A DNA stretch of 6,232 nucleotides, from positions 1-6,232 of the forward strand of contig CAMAUG010000237.1 in the NCBI GenBank assembly GCA_945861255.1. The letters run 5' to 3'. The translations under genes and the position numbers were made by a program. Of the stretch, positions 1 to 6,194 are shown in pieces (position 1 is the stretch's first letter; each line of letters opens with the position of its first letter). This DNA is from Candidatus Sulfopaludibacter sp. SbA3 (GTDB taxonomy: Bacteria > Acidobacteriota > Terriglobia > Bryobacterales > Bryobacteraceae). The notes under the pieces are model-generated. The model was given only the letters and a program-made list of their open reading frames with translations. It ran no database searches and had not been told where the DNA came from.

Positions 1-908
1 ATCGATTGAATCGCCTTGGCTAACAGCGGCGCCACGGAAAGCTGCTTGATCCGCTGGCAATTCGCCGCGTCGTCCCTCAGCGGGATCGAATTCGTCACCA
101 CCACTTCCACCAGCGCGGAGCTTTCGATGCGCTCCACCGCCGGTCCCGACAGCACCGCGTGCGTCGCGCAAGCCCGCACGGACTTCGCGCCCTGCTGCAT
201 CAGCGCCTCGGCCGCCTTCGTCAACGTGCCCGCCGTGTCGATCAGATCGTCGACGATCAGGCAATCCTGCCCTTCCACGTCGCCGATGATGTGCATCACT
301 TCGGCCACGTTCACTTCCGTGCGCCGCTTGTCGATGATCGCGAGCGGCGACTCCAACCGCTTCGCGAATGCCCGCGCCCGCTCCACGCCGCCCGCGTCCG
401 GCGATACCACCGTCAACCCTTCGCCGCCCATCGCCTCGAAATACTCGATCATCACCGGTGTCGCGAACAGATGGTCCACCGGAACATCGAAAAAGCCCTG
501 AATCTGCGCGGCGTGTAAATCCAGCGCCAGAACGCGGTTGGCTCCGGCACGTTCCAATAAACTGGCCACCAGACGCGCCGAGATCGGCATGCGCGGGCGG
601 TCCTTGCGGTCCTGCCGCGCGTACCCATAATAGGGTAACACCGCCGTGATGCGCTCCGCCGAGGCCCTCTTCAGTGCGTCCATCATCAGCCACAGCTCCA
701 TCAAATGCCGGTCCACCGGCGTACACGTGGGCTGCACCACGAAAACATCGGCGCCGCGCACGTTCTCCTGGATCTGCAGGTGCACTTCCCCGTCGGAAAA
801 CTGCTTGACGTTGACCGCCGCTAGCTGGCAGCCCAGCTCATAGCAGATCTCGCCCGCCAGCGCGGGATTCGCGTTGCCCGAAAAGACCTTGAAGTGGTTA
901 AACCTCAT
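1..908 (-). CDS. prs: Ribose-phosphate pyrophosphokinase (PRPP synthetase), 3' end beyond window
   Basis: Cytoplasmic enzyme that transfers pyrophosphate from ATP to ribose 5-phosphate, giving PRPP for purine, pyrimidine, histidine, tryptophan and NAD synthesis. My translation of the reverse strand gives 302 codons from ATG at 908-906 without a stop; the family is usually about 310-320 residues, so only some 10-15 residues are missing. The start region has the family opening FSGNANPALA (residues 9-18). ARQDRKDR (97-104) matches the ATP-binding region, DLHAAQIQGFFDVPVDHLFA (130-149) is the family signature with its conserved His, and KRR (194-196) carries the catalytic flexible-loop Lys and Arg. 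DDLIDTAGT (220-228) is the PRPP/ribose-phosphate loop. No Shine-Dalgarno precedes the ATG; the start overlaps the ispE stop as ATGA, suggesting coupled translation. It is the third visible gene of a likely apt-ispE-prs operon. No missing key residue was seen. Identification is secure; the C-terminus is simply outside the window. Confidence 0.97.
   Translation of the reverse strand, partial: MRFNHFKVFSGNANPALAGEICYELGCQLAAVNVKQFSDGEVHLQIQENVRGADVFVVQPTCTPVDRHLMELWLMMDALKRASAERITAVLPYYGYARQDRKDRPRMPISARLVASLLERAGANRVLALDLHAAQIQGFFDVPVDHLFATPVMIEYFEAMGGEGLTVVSPDAGGVERARAFAKRLESPLAIIDKRRTEVNVAEVMHIIGDVEGQDCLIVDDLIDTAGTLTKAAEALMQQGAKSVRACATHAVLSGPAVERIESSALVEVVVTNSIPLRDDAANCQRIKQLSVAPLLAKAIQS
905..908 (-). 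promoter_or_regulatory. ATGA stop/start overlap coupling ispE to prs
   Basis: On the minus strand the prs start ATG (908-906) and the ispE stop TGA (907-905) share two bases. I see no purine-rich Shine-Dalgarno in the 30 bases upstream of prs. This arrangement usually means that the ribosome ending ispE reinitiates on prs, so prs output from this transcript would depend on ispE translation. The overlap is seen directly; the coupling is inferred. Confidence 0.75.
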
Positions 909-1960
909 CGCGCGTACCGGCTTTGGGGCGGCCATATCGTCACATCCCGCTCGTTCTCCACGGGACCCAGGTGCTCCGCCAACTGCGCCCGCCACATCCG
1001 CTGATAACCGCGGCGGTCCACCAGCTTGGCCCGCAGCACGCGGCAGCCCTCGAACACCCCATCCCGCTTCAAAACCCGTTCCACGAGAGCGCGCTCCGCT
1101 TCAGACGCAAAAAGCGCGAACAAGGCCGATCCGCTTCCGGTCATCCCCACCCCACCGCGTCCGGGGCCGCGGCCCGCGGCACGCAATCCCTCCGTCGACG
1201 CCGCACCCACCACGGCTTTCCGCAGCTTGCCCGACAGGGTTTTCAACTGGGGATACTGACCGAAAACAACCGGCTCGAAATCGTTCGCGCTGAACGCACT
1301 CGCCTGCCTTGCCGATCGAACACTGGCCAGCGACTCGACAAAGGCCCGGAAACCCTTAATTCTACGTGAGAAGTCCGCTGAAGTCAAACCGCCGCCCGCG
1401 CTCCTTCCCAGCGCCTCATACGCCGGACCCGTGGCCACATGCAGTCCCGATGAGACCACCAGAATCGGCTCCCGCGCGATCTCCGGCAGCGGATAGGTTT
1501 CCGTGCCGCGGTCCACCGCCACCGCCGTGCCCCCGGTCAGGAAGAACGGAACGTCACTCCCCAGTTGCGCGCCCAATTCGGCCAGATCCGCCAGGCCGAT
1601 GCGCTTCCCGGCCAACACCGGCAGCGCCAGCAGCACCGCCGCTGCGTTGCTGGACCCGCCGCCCAACCCGCCGCCCATCGGGATGTTCTTGGTGAGCGTG
1701 AAGCGGACCCGCGCCGTCGTCTTCGTGGCGTCCAGCACGGCGCGGGCGGCGCGCAGAATCAGGTTGTCCGGGATGCTCAGGGCGTCATCGATGTCGAGCG
1801 ATGTTCGCCGCGCCGGTTCGTATTCCATCTCGATCTTGTCGGCCAGCGAGATGGTCTGAAAAACTGTGCGCAGCTCATGAAACCCATCGGCGCGCTTGTG
1901 CAGCACGCGCACGTCGAGATTGATCTTGGCGAGAGAGCGAATGTCGGCGCGCCGCATCAT
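905..1960 (-). CDS. ispE: 4-diphosphocytidyl-2-C-methyl-D-erythritol kinase
   Basis: GHMP-family kinase that phosphorylates the 2-hydroxyl of CDP-methylerythritol with ATP in the MEP (non-mevalonate) isoprenoid pathway, in the cytoplasm. AKINLDVRV (residues 11-19) carries the conserved Lys near the N-terminus. GGGLGGGSSNAA (97-108) is the ATP-binding GHMP motif, GSDVPFF (134-140) carries the catalytic Asp, and MTGSGSALFALF (273-284) is the C-terminal glycine motif. At 351 residues it is longer than the usual 280-300. The excess comes from a Gly/Arg/Ala-rich stretch at about 251-271 just before the last motif and a roughly 20-residue tail after the final helix. Two ATG codons are adjacent (1960-1958 and 1957-1955). 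AAGGTGA at 1974-1968 lies 7 bases before the first and 10 before the second, so either could be used. The stop overlaps the prs ATG. The ispE-prs neighbourhood is common in bacteria, which supports the call. The reading frame is intact. Confidence 0.95.
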   Translation of the reverse strand: MMRRADIRSLAKINLDVRVLHKRADGFHELRTVFQTISLADKIEMEYEPARRTSLDIDDALSIPDNLILRAARAVLDATKTTARVRFTLTKNIPMGGGLGGGSSNAAAVLLALPVLAGKRIGLADLAELGAQLGSDVPFFLTGGTAVAVDRGTETYPLPEIAREPILVVSSGLHVATGPAYEALGRSAGGGLTSADFSRRIKGFRAFVESLASVRSARQASAFSANDFEPVVFGQYPQLKTLSGKLRKAVVGAASTEGLRAAGRGPGRGGVGMTGSGSALFALFASEAERALVERVLKRDGVFEGCRVLRAKLVDRRGYQRMWRAQLAEHLGPVENERDVTIWPPQSRYAR

Positions 1961-1967
1961 GGCTCAG

Positions 1968-1974
1968 TCACCTT
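1968..1974 (-). promoter_or_regulatory. Ribosome binding site of ispE
   Basis: AAGGTGA on the minus strand ends 7 bases before the first of two adjacent ATG codons of ispE. It is a good match to the anti-Shine-Dalgarno and supports the annotated start. It sits in the 90-base apt-ispE gap. I saw no clear terminator in that gap, so readthrough from apt is likely. Confidence 0.7.
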
Positions 1975-2050
1975 GCGTGGCGTTCCGGCGCGATGATGTG
2001 GCGTCCCTTTTCATCCCGTCTTCCCGCAAATCACCCGGGGCGACGCACGC

Positions 2051-2566
2051 CTAGTAATGCAGCAAAGCCTGCACGTCGCAACCGGGCAGCCTCTCCCGCC
2101 CACTCAGGAAATCAAGCTCCAGCACGAATCCCAAACCCACCACCACTCCTCCCAGGTTGCGCACCAGATCCACCACGGCATGCGCGGTGCCGCCGGTGGC
2201 CAGCACGTCGTCCACAATCAGGATCTTCTGTCCGGGCCGCACCGCGTCCAAGTGGATTTCGAGCGAGTCGGTCCCGTACTCCAGCTTGTACTCAATGCGC
2301 TCGGTGGCGGCCGGCAGTTTGCCCGGCTTGCGTACCGGCACGAACCCCGCGTTCAACGCGTAGGCCACGGCGGGAGCGAAAATAAATCCGCGCGCCTCAA
2401 TGCCGATCACCGTGTCGATTTTTTCGTTAAGGTATTTGCCACTCAATCCGTCGATGACCGCGCGCAGCCCGCCGGGGTCCTTGAGCAAGGTGGTGATGTC
2501 ATAGAACAGGATGCCGGGCTTGGGGAAATCCGGCACCTCGCGGATCAGGCTTTTCAAATGGTCCAT
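2051..2566 (-). CDS. apt: Adenine phosphoribosyltransferase
   Basis: Cytoplasmic purine-salvage enzyme converting adenine and PRPP to AMP and pyrophosphate. The 171 residues match the usual 170-185 of the family. PDFPKPGILFYDITTLL (12-28) is the characteristic N-terminal Apt segment, GIEARGFIF (55-63) and RKPGKLP (79-85) are the conserved base-binding and flexible-loop regions, and ILIVDDVLATGGT (115-127) is the type I phosphoribosyltransferase PRPP-binding loop with its acidic pair. The ATG at 2566-2564 is the first start in the frame after an in-frame TAG (2583-2581), so it is hard to move. No Shine-Dalgarno precedes it; instead an extended -10 sequence ends only 12 bases upstream, suggesting a very short leader. 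It is the first visible gene of the likely apt-ispE-prs unit and uses the PRPP that the third gene makes. Identification is secure. Confidence 0.96.
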   Translation of the reverse strand: MDHLKSLIREVPDFPKPGILFYDITTLLKDPGGLRAVIDGLSGKYLNEKIDTVIGIEARGFIFAPAVAYALNAGFVPVRKPGKLPAATERIEYKLEYGTDSLEIHLDAVRPGQKILIVDDVLATGGTAHAVVDLVRNLGGVVVGLGFVLELDFLSGRERLPGCDVQALLHY

Positions 2567-2578
2567 GGGGAAACTGTC

Positions 2579-2587
2579 ATTCTAGCA
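2579..2587 (-). promoter_or_regulatory. Extended -10 promoter of apt, giving a near-leaderless mRNA
   Basis: On the minus strand the sequence TGCTAGAAT has the extended -10 TG and a hexamer TAGAAT that matches TATAAT at five of six positions. No good -35 is seen at 16-18 bases upstream, which is common for extended -10 promoters. Transcription starting about 5-8 bases after the hexamer would leave a leader of only about 5-9 bases before the apt ATG, which fits the missing Shine-Dalgarno. The match is seen directly; promoter activity is inferred. Confidence 0.5.
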
Positions 2588-2614
2588 GGAGGCCGCCCGG
2601 CAGGAAGCCGCGCG

Positions 2615-2688
2615 AATCGGCGCACGCAGCAGGCCGTCCAAATCCGCGCGCGTCTGGCCGCGCAAATCTGCGCTCACGCATTCCGCGA
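2615..2688. repeat. Three imperfect 24-26-base tandem units
   Basis: Three units begin with AATC followed by one variable base and GCGC, at 2615, 2641 and 2665 (26, 24 and 24 bases). The first two also share a central GGCCG. Similarity is partial, so this may be a decayed tandem duplication or chance in GC-rich DNA. It lies upstream of the apt promoter; no function is evident. Confidence 0.35.
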
Positions 2689-2819
2689 AGATTCGATCCG
2701 CAATCCCGTCCTCGCGTTACGGCTTCGACAAGCCCCACCGGACGCGCGCCCCGCGCTACGTTTGTAGGCAAGAAGTCCGGGTGTTGGTCTTGCACAGTAC
2801 CGGCTCACGAAAGCTTCAG

Positions 2820-2946
2820 CAATTCTAGACACTGTTGGAGCAGCGTTAAAGCTTCCCGAAAGGGAGGAATTGGGTGATTCAAGTCGCGCGCCCTTAGCGA
2901 AACAGGGGCCGGACGTTGCCTTCCGATAGTGGCAACGAGGGGCCCC
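2820..2946 (+). ncRNA. Candidate structured RNA (cluster of hairpins), family unknown
   Basis: Several complementary segments lie close together. CAATT (2820-2824) can pair with AATTG (2868-2872). Inside that pairing, CTTCCC (2852-2857) and GGGAGG (2862-2867) form a 6-base stem with one T-G wobble, capped by GAAA, a GNRA tetraloop on the plus strand. Further on, GGGGCC (2905-2910) pairs with GGCCCC (2941-2946) and encloses a second perfect stem, CGTTGCC (2914-2920) with GGCAACG (2931-2937). The two are separated by a symmetric internal loop GGA/AGG, with a 10-base apical loop. The GNRA loop favours transcription of the plus strand. I could not match it to a known RNA. It lies more than 100 bases upstream of the predicted receptor promoter, so it would be a leader only if a further upstream promoter exists. 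It could equally be a repeat or DNA-level element. Confidence 0.3.
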
Positions 2947-3015
2947 GAACGAAAAATTTGAACGACGGCGAAACGGAGCGCGAATGACAGGAATATCCTT
3001 CCCCGCCAACACGTG

Positions 3016-3046
3016 GGTCGCGCCGGCCCGATGACGGGCGCGGACC
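3016..3046. repeat. Inverted repeat overlapping the predicted -35 of the receptor promoter
   Basis: GGTCGCGCC (3016-3024) is complementary to GGCGCGGACC (3037-3046) except for one bulged base (G3042). A competing smaller hairpin, GCCCG-ATGA-CGGGC (3026-3039), uses part of the same right arm, so the two folds exclude each other. The right arm covers the predicted -35 of the receptor promoter. It may be an operator for a dimeric regulator; that is inference. Confidence 0.4.
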
Positions 3047-3070
3047 GTGCTGCTGCGTGCGCGCTACAAT
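3041..3070 (+). promoter_or_regulatory. Predicted sigma-70-type promoter of the receptor gene
   Basis: TACAAT at 3065-3070 matches the -10 consensus at five of six positions. An 18-base spacer separates it from CGGACC (3041-3046), which keeps only the central GAC of TTGACA, so the -35 is weak and may need an activator. The start of transcription would fall near 3077, giving a leader of about 16 bases to the GTG start or about 52 to the ATG alternative. Confidence 0.45.
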
Positions 3071-3082
3071 TTTGCATAAGCT

Positions 3083-3087
3083 GAGGT
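3083..3087 (+). promoter_or_regulatory. Ribosome binding site GAGGT upstream of the GTG start
   Basis: GAGGT lies 5 bases before GTG at 3093 and overlaps an in-frame TAA (3087-3089) that closes the frame upstream. It supports initiation at the GTG. No comparable site precedes the in-frame ATG at 3129, whose upstream sequence is T/G-rich with only a weak GGTG. Confidence 0.45.
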
Positions 3088-3092
3088 AAGTA

Positions 3093-6000
3093 GTGTTCGT
3101 CGCCAACGCCCTTGGTGTGTTTGTGCATATGCGAATCGTGGGTAGACATCTCCGCCTGGGCGCGCTATTGTTGGGCGCCGCGATCGCATCCGCGCAAATG
3201 AACACGGGCGAAGTGAGCGGCTCCGTGCGTGACCCTTCCGGCGCCGTGCTGCCCAACGCTTCCCTGGTCGCCGAGTTTCCTCCCACCGGCCAGAAGTTCA
3301 CGACCGCGTCCAATGGAGCCGGCGAATACCTGCTGGCACAGCTTCCCGTAGGCGAGTATTCTCTTACCGCCAGCGCACCGGGCTTCAAACTGGCGTCGCT
3401 CGGCCGGATCGAAATTCATGCGGGTGCCAAACTCCAGCAGAACGTCACTTTGGAAGTGGGCGGCGCTTCGGAAACCATGACCGTGGAAGGCAGCGCGCTG
3501 CGCGTGCAACTGGAAGCGGCCGGAATCACGAACACCGTCGAACGGCGCCAGGCGATCATGCTGCCGCTCAAGGGCCGGCAATTTCTGGATCTGGCGATGC
3601 TGACCGAGGGCGTGGTCCGCCCGCCCGGTGGAACGCGCGGCGACGCGCTGCAACAGGCCGGCACACTGGTCAACGTGCTGGGCCAGCGCAGCGGACACAA
3701 TCTCTACCTGCTGGACGGCGTCGTCGTCACCGACGAATACTTTAACAACATGGTGATCGCGCCCTCCATTGACGCCATCGCGGAATTCAATCTCATGAAG
3801 ACTTCCTACTCGCCCGAGTTTGGCGGCAAATCCGGCGCGGTCATCAACGTGATCACGCGCTCGGGCACCAATCGTTTTTCGGGGACGCTGTTTTCTTTCG
3901 TGCGCAACCAGAGCTTCGACGCGAAGAATTTCTTCGATTCGCCCGCCGCGCCCATTCCACCGTTCCGCCAGAACCAGTTCGGAGGCACCTTCGGCGGGCC
4001 TCTCCGCAAGAACCGGACATTCTTCTTTTTGAGTTATGAAGGCCAGCGGATTCGCAAGTCGTTGACGCAAACGTTTTCCGTCCCTACAGAAGCCATGCGC
4101 GCCGGGGATTTTTCGGGCTTGCCCGTGATCTACGATCCGTTCAGCAGTGGTGCGGGCGGAACGCGCGCCGCCTTCCCAGGGAACCGCATGGACCGGCCGC
4201 TCGATCCCGTGGCCCTGGCCCTGCTCGCCCGCATTCCACGCCCGAACCTGCCGGGAATCGCGCAGAATTATCGTGCAGTGGAACGGCGGCGCGTCAATAC
4301 CAATGGGTACACGGCGCGGCTGGATCACCAGCTCACCGATAAGGACAACCTGTACCTGCGCGCGTCTTTGTTCGACGCACGCCAGTTCGATCCGTTCGGC
4401 TCGGGCGTGCTGCAGGAGAGCCTTCTGCCTGGGTTCGGCCGCAACCTGACTACGCACGCAACCAATGGCGTGGTGGGATGGAGCCGCGCGTTCACTCCCG
4501 CTGTGTTGAACGAACTTCGCTTCGGTTTCCTGACGGTGAACGGCGGGCAGTCCAGTCCAAATGCGGGAGCAGCGTTCGCGGCGCAAACCGGCTTGCGAGG
4601 AGTGACCGCGAACCCCCTCGACATGGGCTACCCGCAGTTCACCTTCGGCGGTGAATTCAGCACCATGGGCGATCCCGCGCTGTTCACCAGCCGCCGCGAC
4701 CGAGACTACGAATTTTATGACAACGTAGTGGTCCACGAGGGCAGGCACACCATGCGTTCCGGTTTCTACTTCATGCATTTCGATTTCCGGCCCGTGAATC
4801 CGAACGGAGCCCGCGGTGTGTTCGCGTTCACGCCGCGCTGGACTTCCTCCGCGGCGGGCCGCGCCGATGGCAGCTCCTTCGCCGATTTTCTGCTGGGCTA
4901 TCCCACCACGGCGCAAGCGGGCCTGGGCCGTGCCGCGATGGACGCCAACGCGAACTGGGCGCACTACTATTTCCAGGACGGCTGGCAAATCCGGCCCACT
5001 TTCAAGTTGGATTTCGGCGTGCGCTACGAATACAACCAGAACATGACGGAGGCCAACCGCAACATGGCGGCCATCGATCCGTGGACGCCTGGCGGGCGGT
5101 ACGTCATCCCCAGCGACGGGGCGGGAAATATTTCTTCCGCGGCCGCCGCGCTGCTGCCGCTGATCCCGATCCCCTATGTCAGCTCGGCCGCGGCCGGCTG
5201 GGATGAAAGCCTGCTGCGCCGCACCAAACCGCGGATCGCTCCGCGCGGCGGAATCGCCTGGAATCTTCCTGGAAATCTCGAAACCGTCCTGCGCGCGAGC
5301 TACGGCATCTATCCCAATCAGGCTGCGTACAGCATCATCACCGCGTTCGCACAGAACTTGCCGTTTTTCGTCAGCAAGACCGTGAATTCATCGGTCGCGG
5401 CAACGCCCAGCTTCAGCACCCGGAACGCACTCGCCACCGGCGCCGCCGGAACCGTGGGCGGAGCCACTCTCAATCCCGATTTCATGGTGGAGTACAACCA
5501 GGTGTGGCATCTGAGCCTGGAGCGTGAACTTTCCCCCAGCACGTCGCTGGCGCTTTCCTACATTGCCTCGCGCACGGTGCATGCCGATAGTTCCACCGTA
5601 CATAACATTCCGCTGCCCGGCGCCGGCGCCATCGCCGCGCGCCGCCCCATCCCGCGGTTGAGCCAGTTTCAAACGATTCGCTGGGATGGCTGGGCGAAGT
5701 ACGACGCCCTTACCGCGAATCTGACCCGCCGCTTCACCAACGGCTTGGGCTACGGCGTGAACTGGACATGGTCCCACGCCATCGACGACGCTTCCGATCC
5801 CGGCGCGACGCTCAACGAAGTGAATCTGCCCCAAAATGTGTACGACCGCCGCACGGAGAAAGCCACATCCAGCTTCGACCACCGCCACCGCGTGATCGTG
5901 AGCTTCACGTATCAAATTCCGGCGCCCCGAGTTTCCGCGCGCTGGCTTCGCCAGGCATTTGGACAATGGCAGACCAGCGGATACTATACGGTGCAAACCG

Positions 6001-6194
6001 GAGCGCCGTTCACGGTGAATCTGGCCGGTGATCAGGCCAACGTGGGCGCGGGTCCCGCACAGAGGCCCAACGTGGCCGGCGTTCCTAACCCGCATTTCTC
6101 ACAGTACGGGCTTGTCGCCAAGCGAGGCGGGTGGCAAGGGCCGCCGGACAGCGGACCAGTGTTCGGCTGGCAATTTCGCCGTGAGCAGACGTAG
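3093..6194 (+). CDS. TonB-dependent receptor-like (Oar-type) outer-membrane protein, probably C-terminally truncated
   Basis: Outer-membrane beta-barrel predicted to import a bulky substrate using TonB energy; the substrate cannot be read from sequence. Counting from GTG 3093, a Sec signal peptide (RLGALLLGAAIASA) ends near residue 35. A carboxypeptidase-regulatory-like beta-sandwich follows at about 38-133 (GSVRDPSGAVLPNA), then a plug at about 155-265 (LYLLDGV, SGAVINVITRSGTN). The barrel opens with FGGTFGGPLRKNRTFFF (296-312), a hallmark of this class, and continues with typical strands such as YYFQDGWQI (about 625) and YYTVQTGAPFTV (about 964). An ATG at 3129 would give a cleaner 23-residue signal peptide, but the Shine-Dalgarno favours GTG 3093. 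After RPNVAG (codons near 6065-6080) the last 40 or so residues are Gly/Arg-rich, do not resemble the normal end and lack a terminal aromatic strand. Related proteins usually run about 100 residues further. No SusD-like partner or other transport gene is in the window. The family is secure; functionality is doubtful. Confidence 0.9.
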   Translation: MFVANALGVFVHMRIVGRHLRLGALLLGAAIASAQMNTGEVSGSVRDPSGAVLPNASLVAEFPPTGQKFTTASNGAGEYLLAQLPVGEYSLTASAPGFKLASLGRIEIHAGAKLQQNVTLEVGGASETMTVEGSALRVQLEAAGITNTVERRQAIMLPLKGRQFLDLAMLTEGVVRPPGGTRGDALQQAGTLVNVLGQRSGHNLYLLDGVVVTDEYFNNMVIAPSIDAIAEFNLMKTSYSPEFGGKSGAVINVITRSGTNRFSGTLFSFVRNQSFDAKNFFDSPAAPIPPFRQNQFGGTFGGPLRKNRTFFFLSYEGQRIRKSLTQTFSVPTEAMRAGDFSGLPVIYDPFSSGAGGTRAAFPGNRMDRPLDPVALALLARIPRPNLPGIAQNYRAVERRRVNTNGYTARLDHQLTDKDNLYLRASLFDARQFDPFGSGVLQESLLPGFGRNLTTHATNGVVGWSRAFTPAVLNELRFGFLTVNGGQSSPNAGAAFAAQTGLRGVTANPLDMGYPQFTFGGEFSTMGDPALFTSRRDRDYEFYDNVVVHEGRHTMRSGFYFMHFDFRPVNPNGARGVFAFTPRWTSSAAGRADGSSFADFLLGYPTTAQAGLGRAAMDANANWAHYYFQDGWQIRPTFKLDFGVRYEYNQNMTEANRNMAAIDPWTPGGRYVIPSDGAGNISSAAAALLPLIPIPYVSSAAAGWDESLLRRTKPRIAPRGGIAWNLPGNLETVLRASYGIYPNQAAYSIITAFAQNLPFFVSKTVNSSVAATPSFSTRNALATGAAGTVGGATLNPDFMVEYNQVWHLSLERELSPSTSLALSYIASRTVHADSSTVHNIPLPGAGAIAARRPIPRLSQFQTIRWDGWAKYDALTANLTRRFTNGLGYGVNWTWSHAIDDASDPGATLNEVNLPQNVYDRRTEKATSSFDHRHRVIVSFTYQIPAPRVSARWLRQAFGQWQTSGYYTVQTGAPFTVNLAGDQANVGAGPAQRPNVAGVPNPHFSQYGLVAKRGGWQGPPDSGPVFGWQFRREQT

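Larger units (their letters stand above)
2567..3092. other. Long divergent intergenic region, no convincing gene
   Basis: About 526 bases separate the divergent apt and receptor genes. Short open frames exist on both strands, for example 2577-2795 and 2674-3012 on the minus strand. Their products are rich in Arg, Ala, Gly and Pro, show no recognisable domain, lack clear ribosome binding sites and overlap one another, so I do not call them genes. I recognised no tRNA, SRP RNA, tmRNA, RNase P RNA or known riboswitch core by eye. The region does hold an apt promoter, a degenerate tandem repeat, a hairpin cluster and the receptor promoter, listed separately. Confidence 0.7.

Noticed and set aside
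1976..2007. Short near-direct repeat of GTGGCGT in the apt-ispE gap
   Set aside because: Only two short copies, not inverted and without a sensible regulatory arrangement. Likely chance.
2554..2580. Eight-codon upstream open frame (ATG at 2580) overlapping the apt start out of frame
   Set aside because: Its ATG overlaps the predicted -10 hexamer, so it would not be on the transcript from that promoter.
2057..2767. 236-codon plus-strand open frame across apt and the intergenic region
   Set aside because: It overlaps the clearly identified apt on the opposite strand and shows no domain or convincing ribosome site.
2577..2795. 72-codon minus-strand frame ending just before apt
   Set aside because: Its stop lies inside the predicted apt promoter region, the product is low in recognisable features, and it has no ribosome binding site. 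Probably chance.
2811..2946. Cobalamin or c-di-GMP riboswitch upstream of the receptor
   Set aside because: The conserved cores of those riboswitches were not found, and a promoter is predicted downstream, so a leader role is not supported.
2674..3149. Overlapping minus-strand frames (112 and 114 codons) across the hairpin region
   Set aside because: They overlap each other in different frames, read through the structured segment and show no domain, consistent with non-coding DNA.
3165..4988. Long 607-codon open frame on the minus strand opposite the receptor
   Set aside because: It lies wholly inside the receptor gene, and its product has no recognisable domain. It is explained by GC-rich codon use on the opposite strand.
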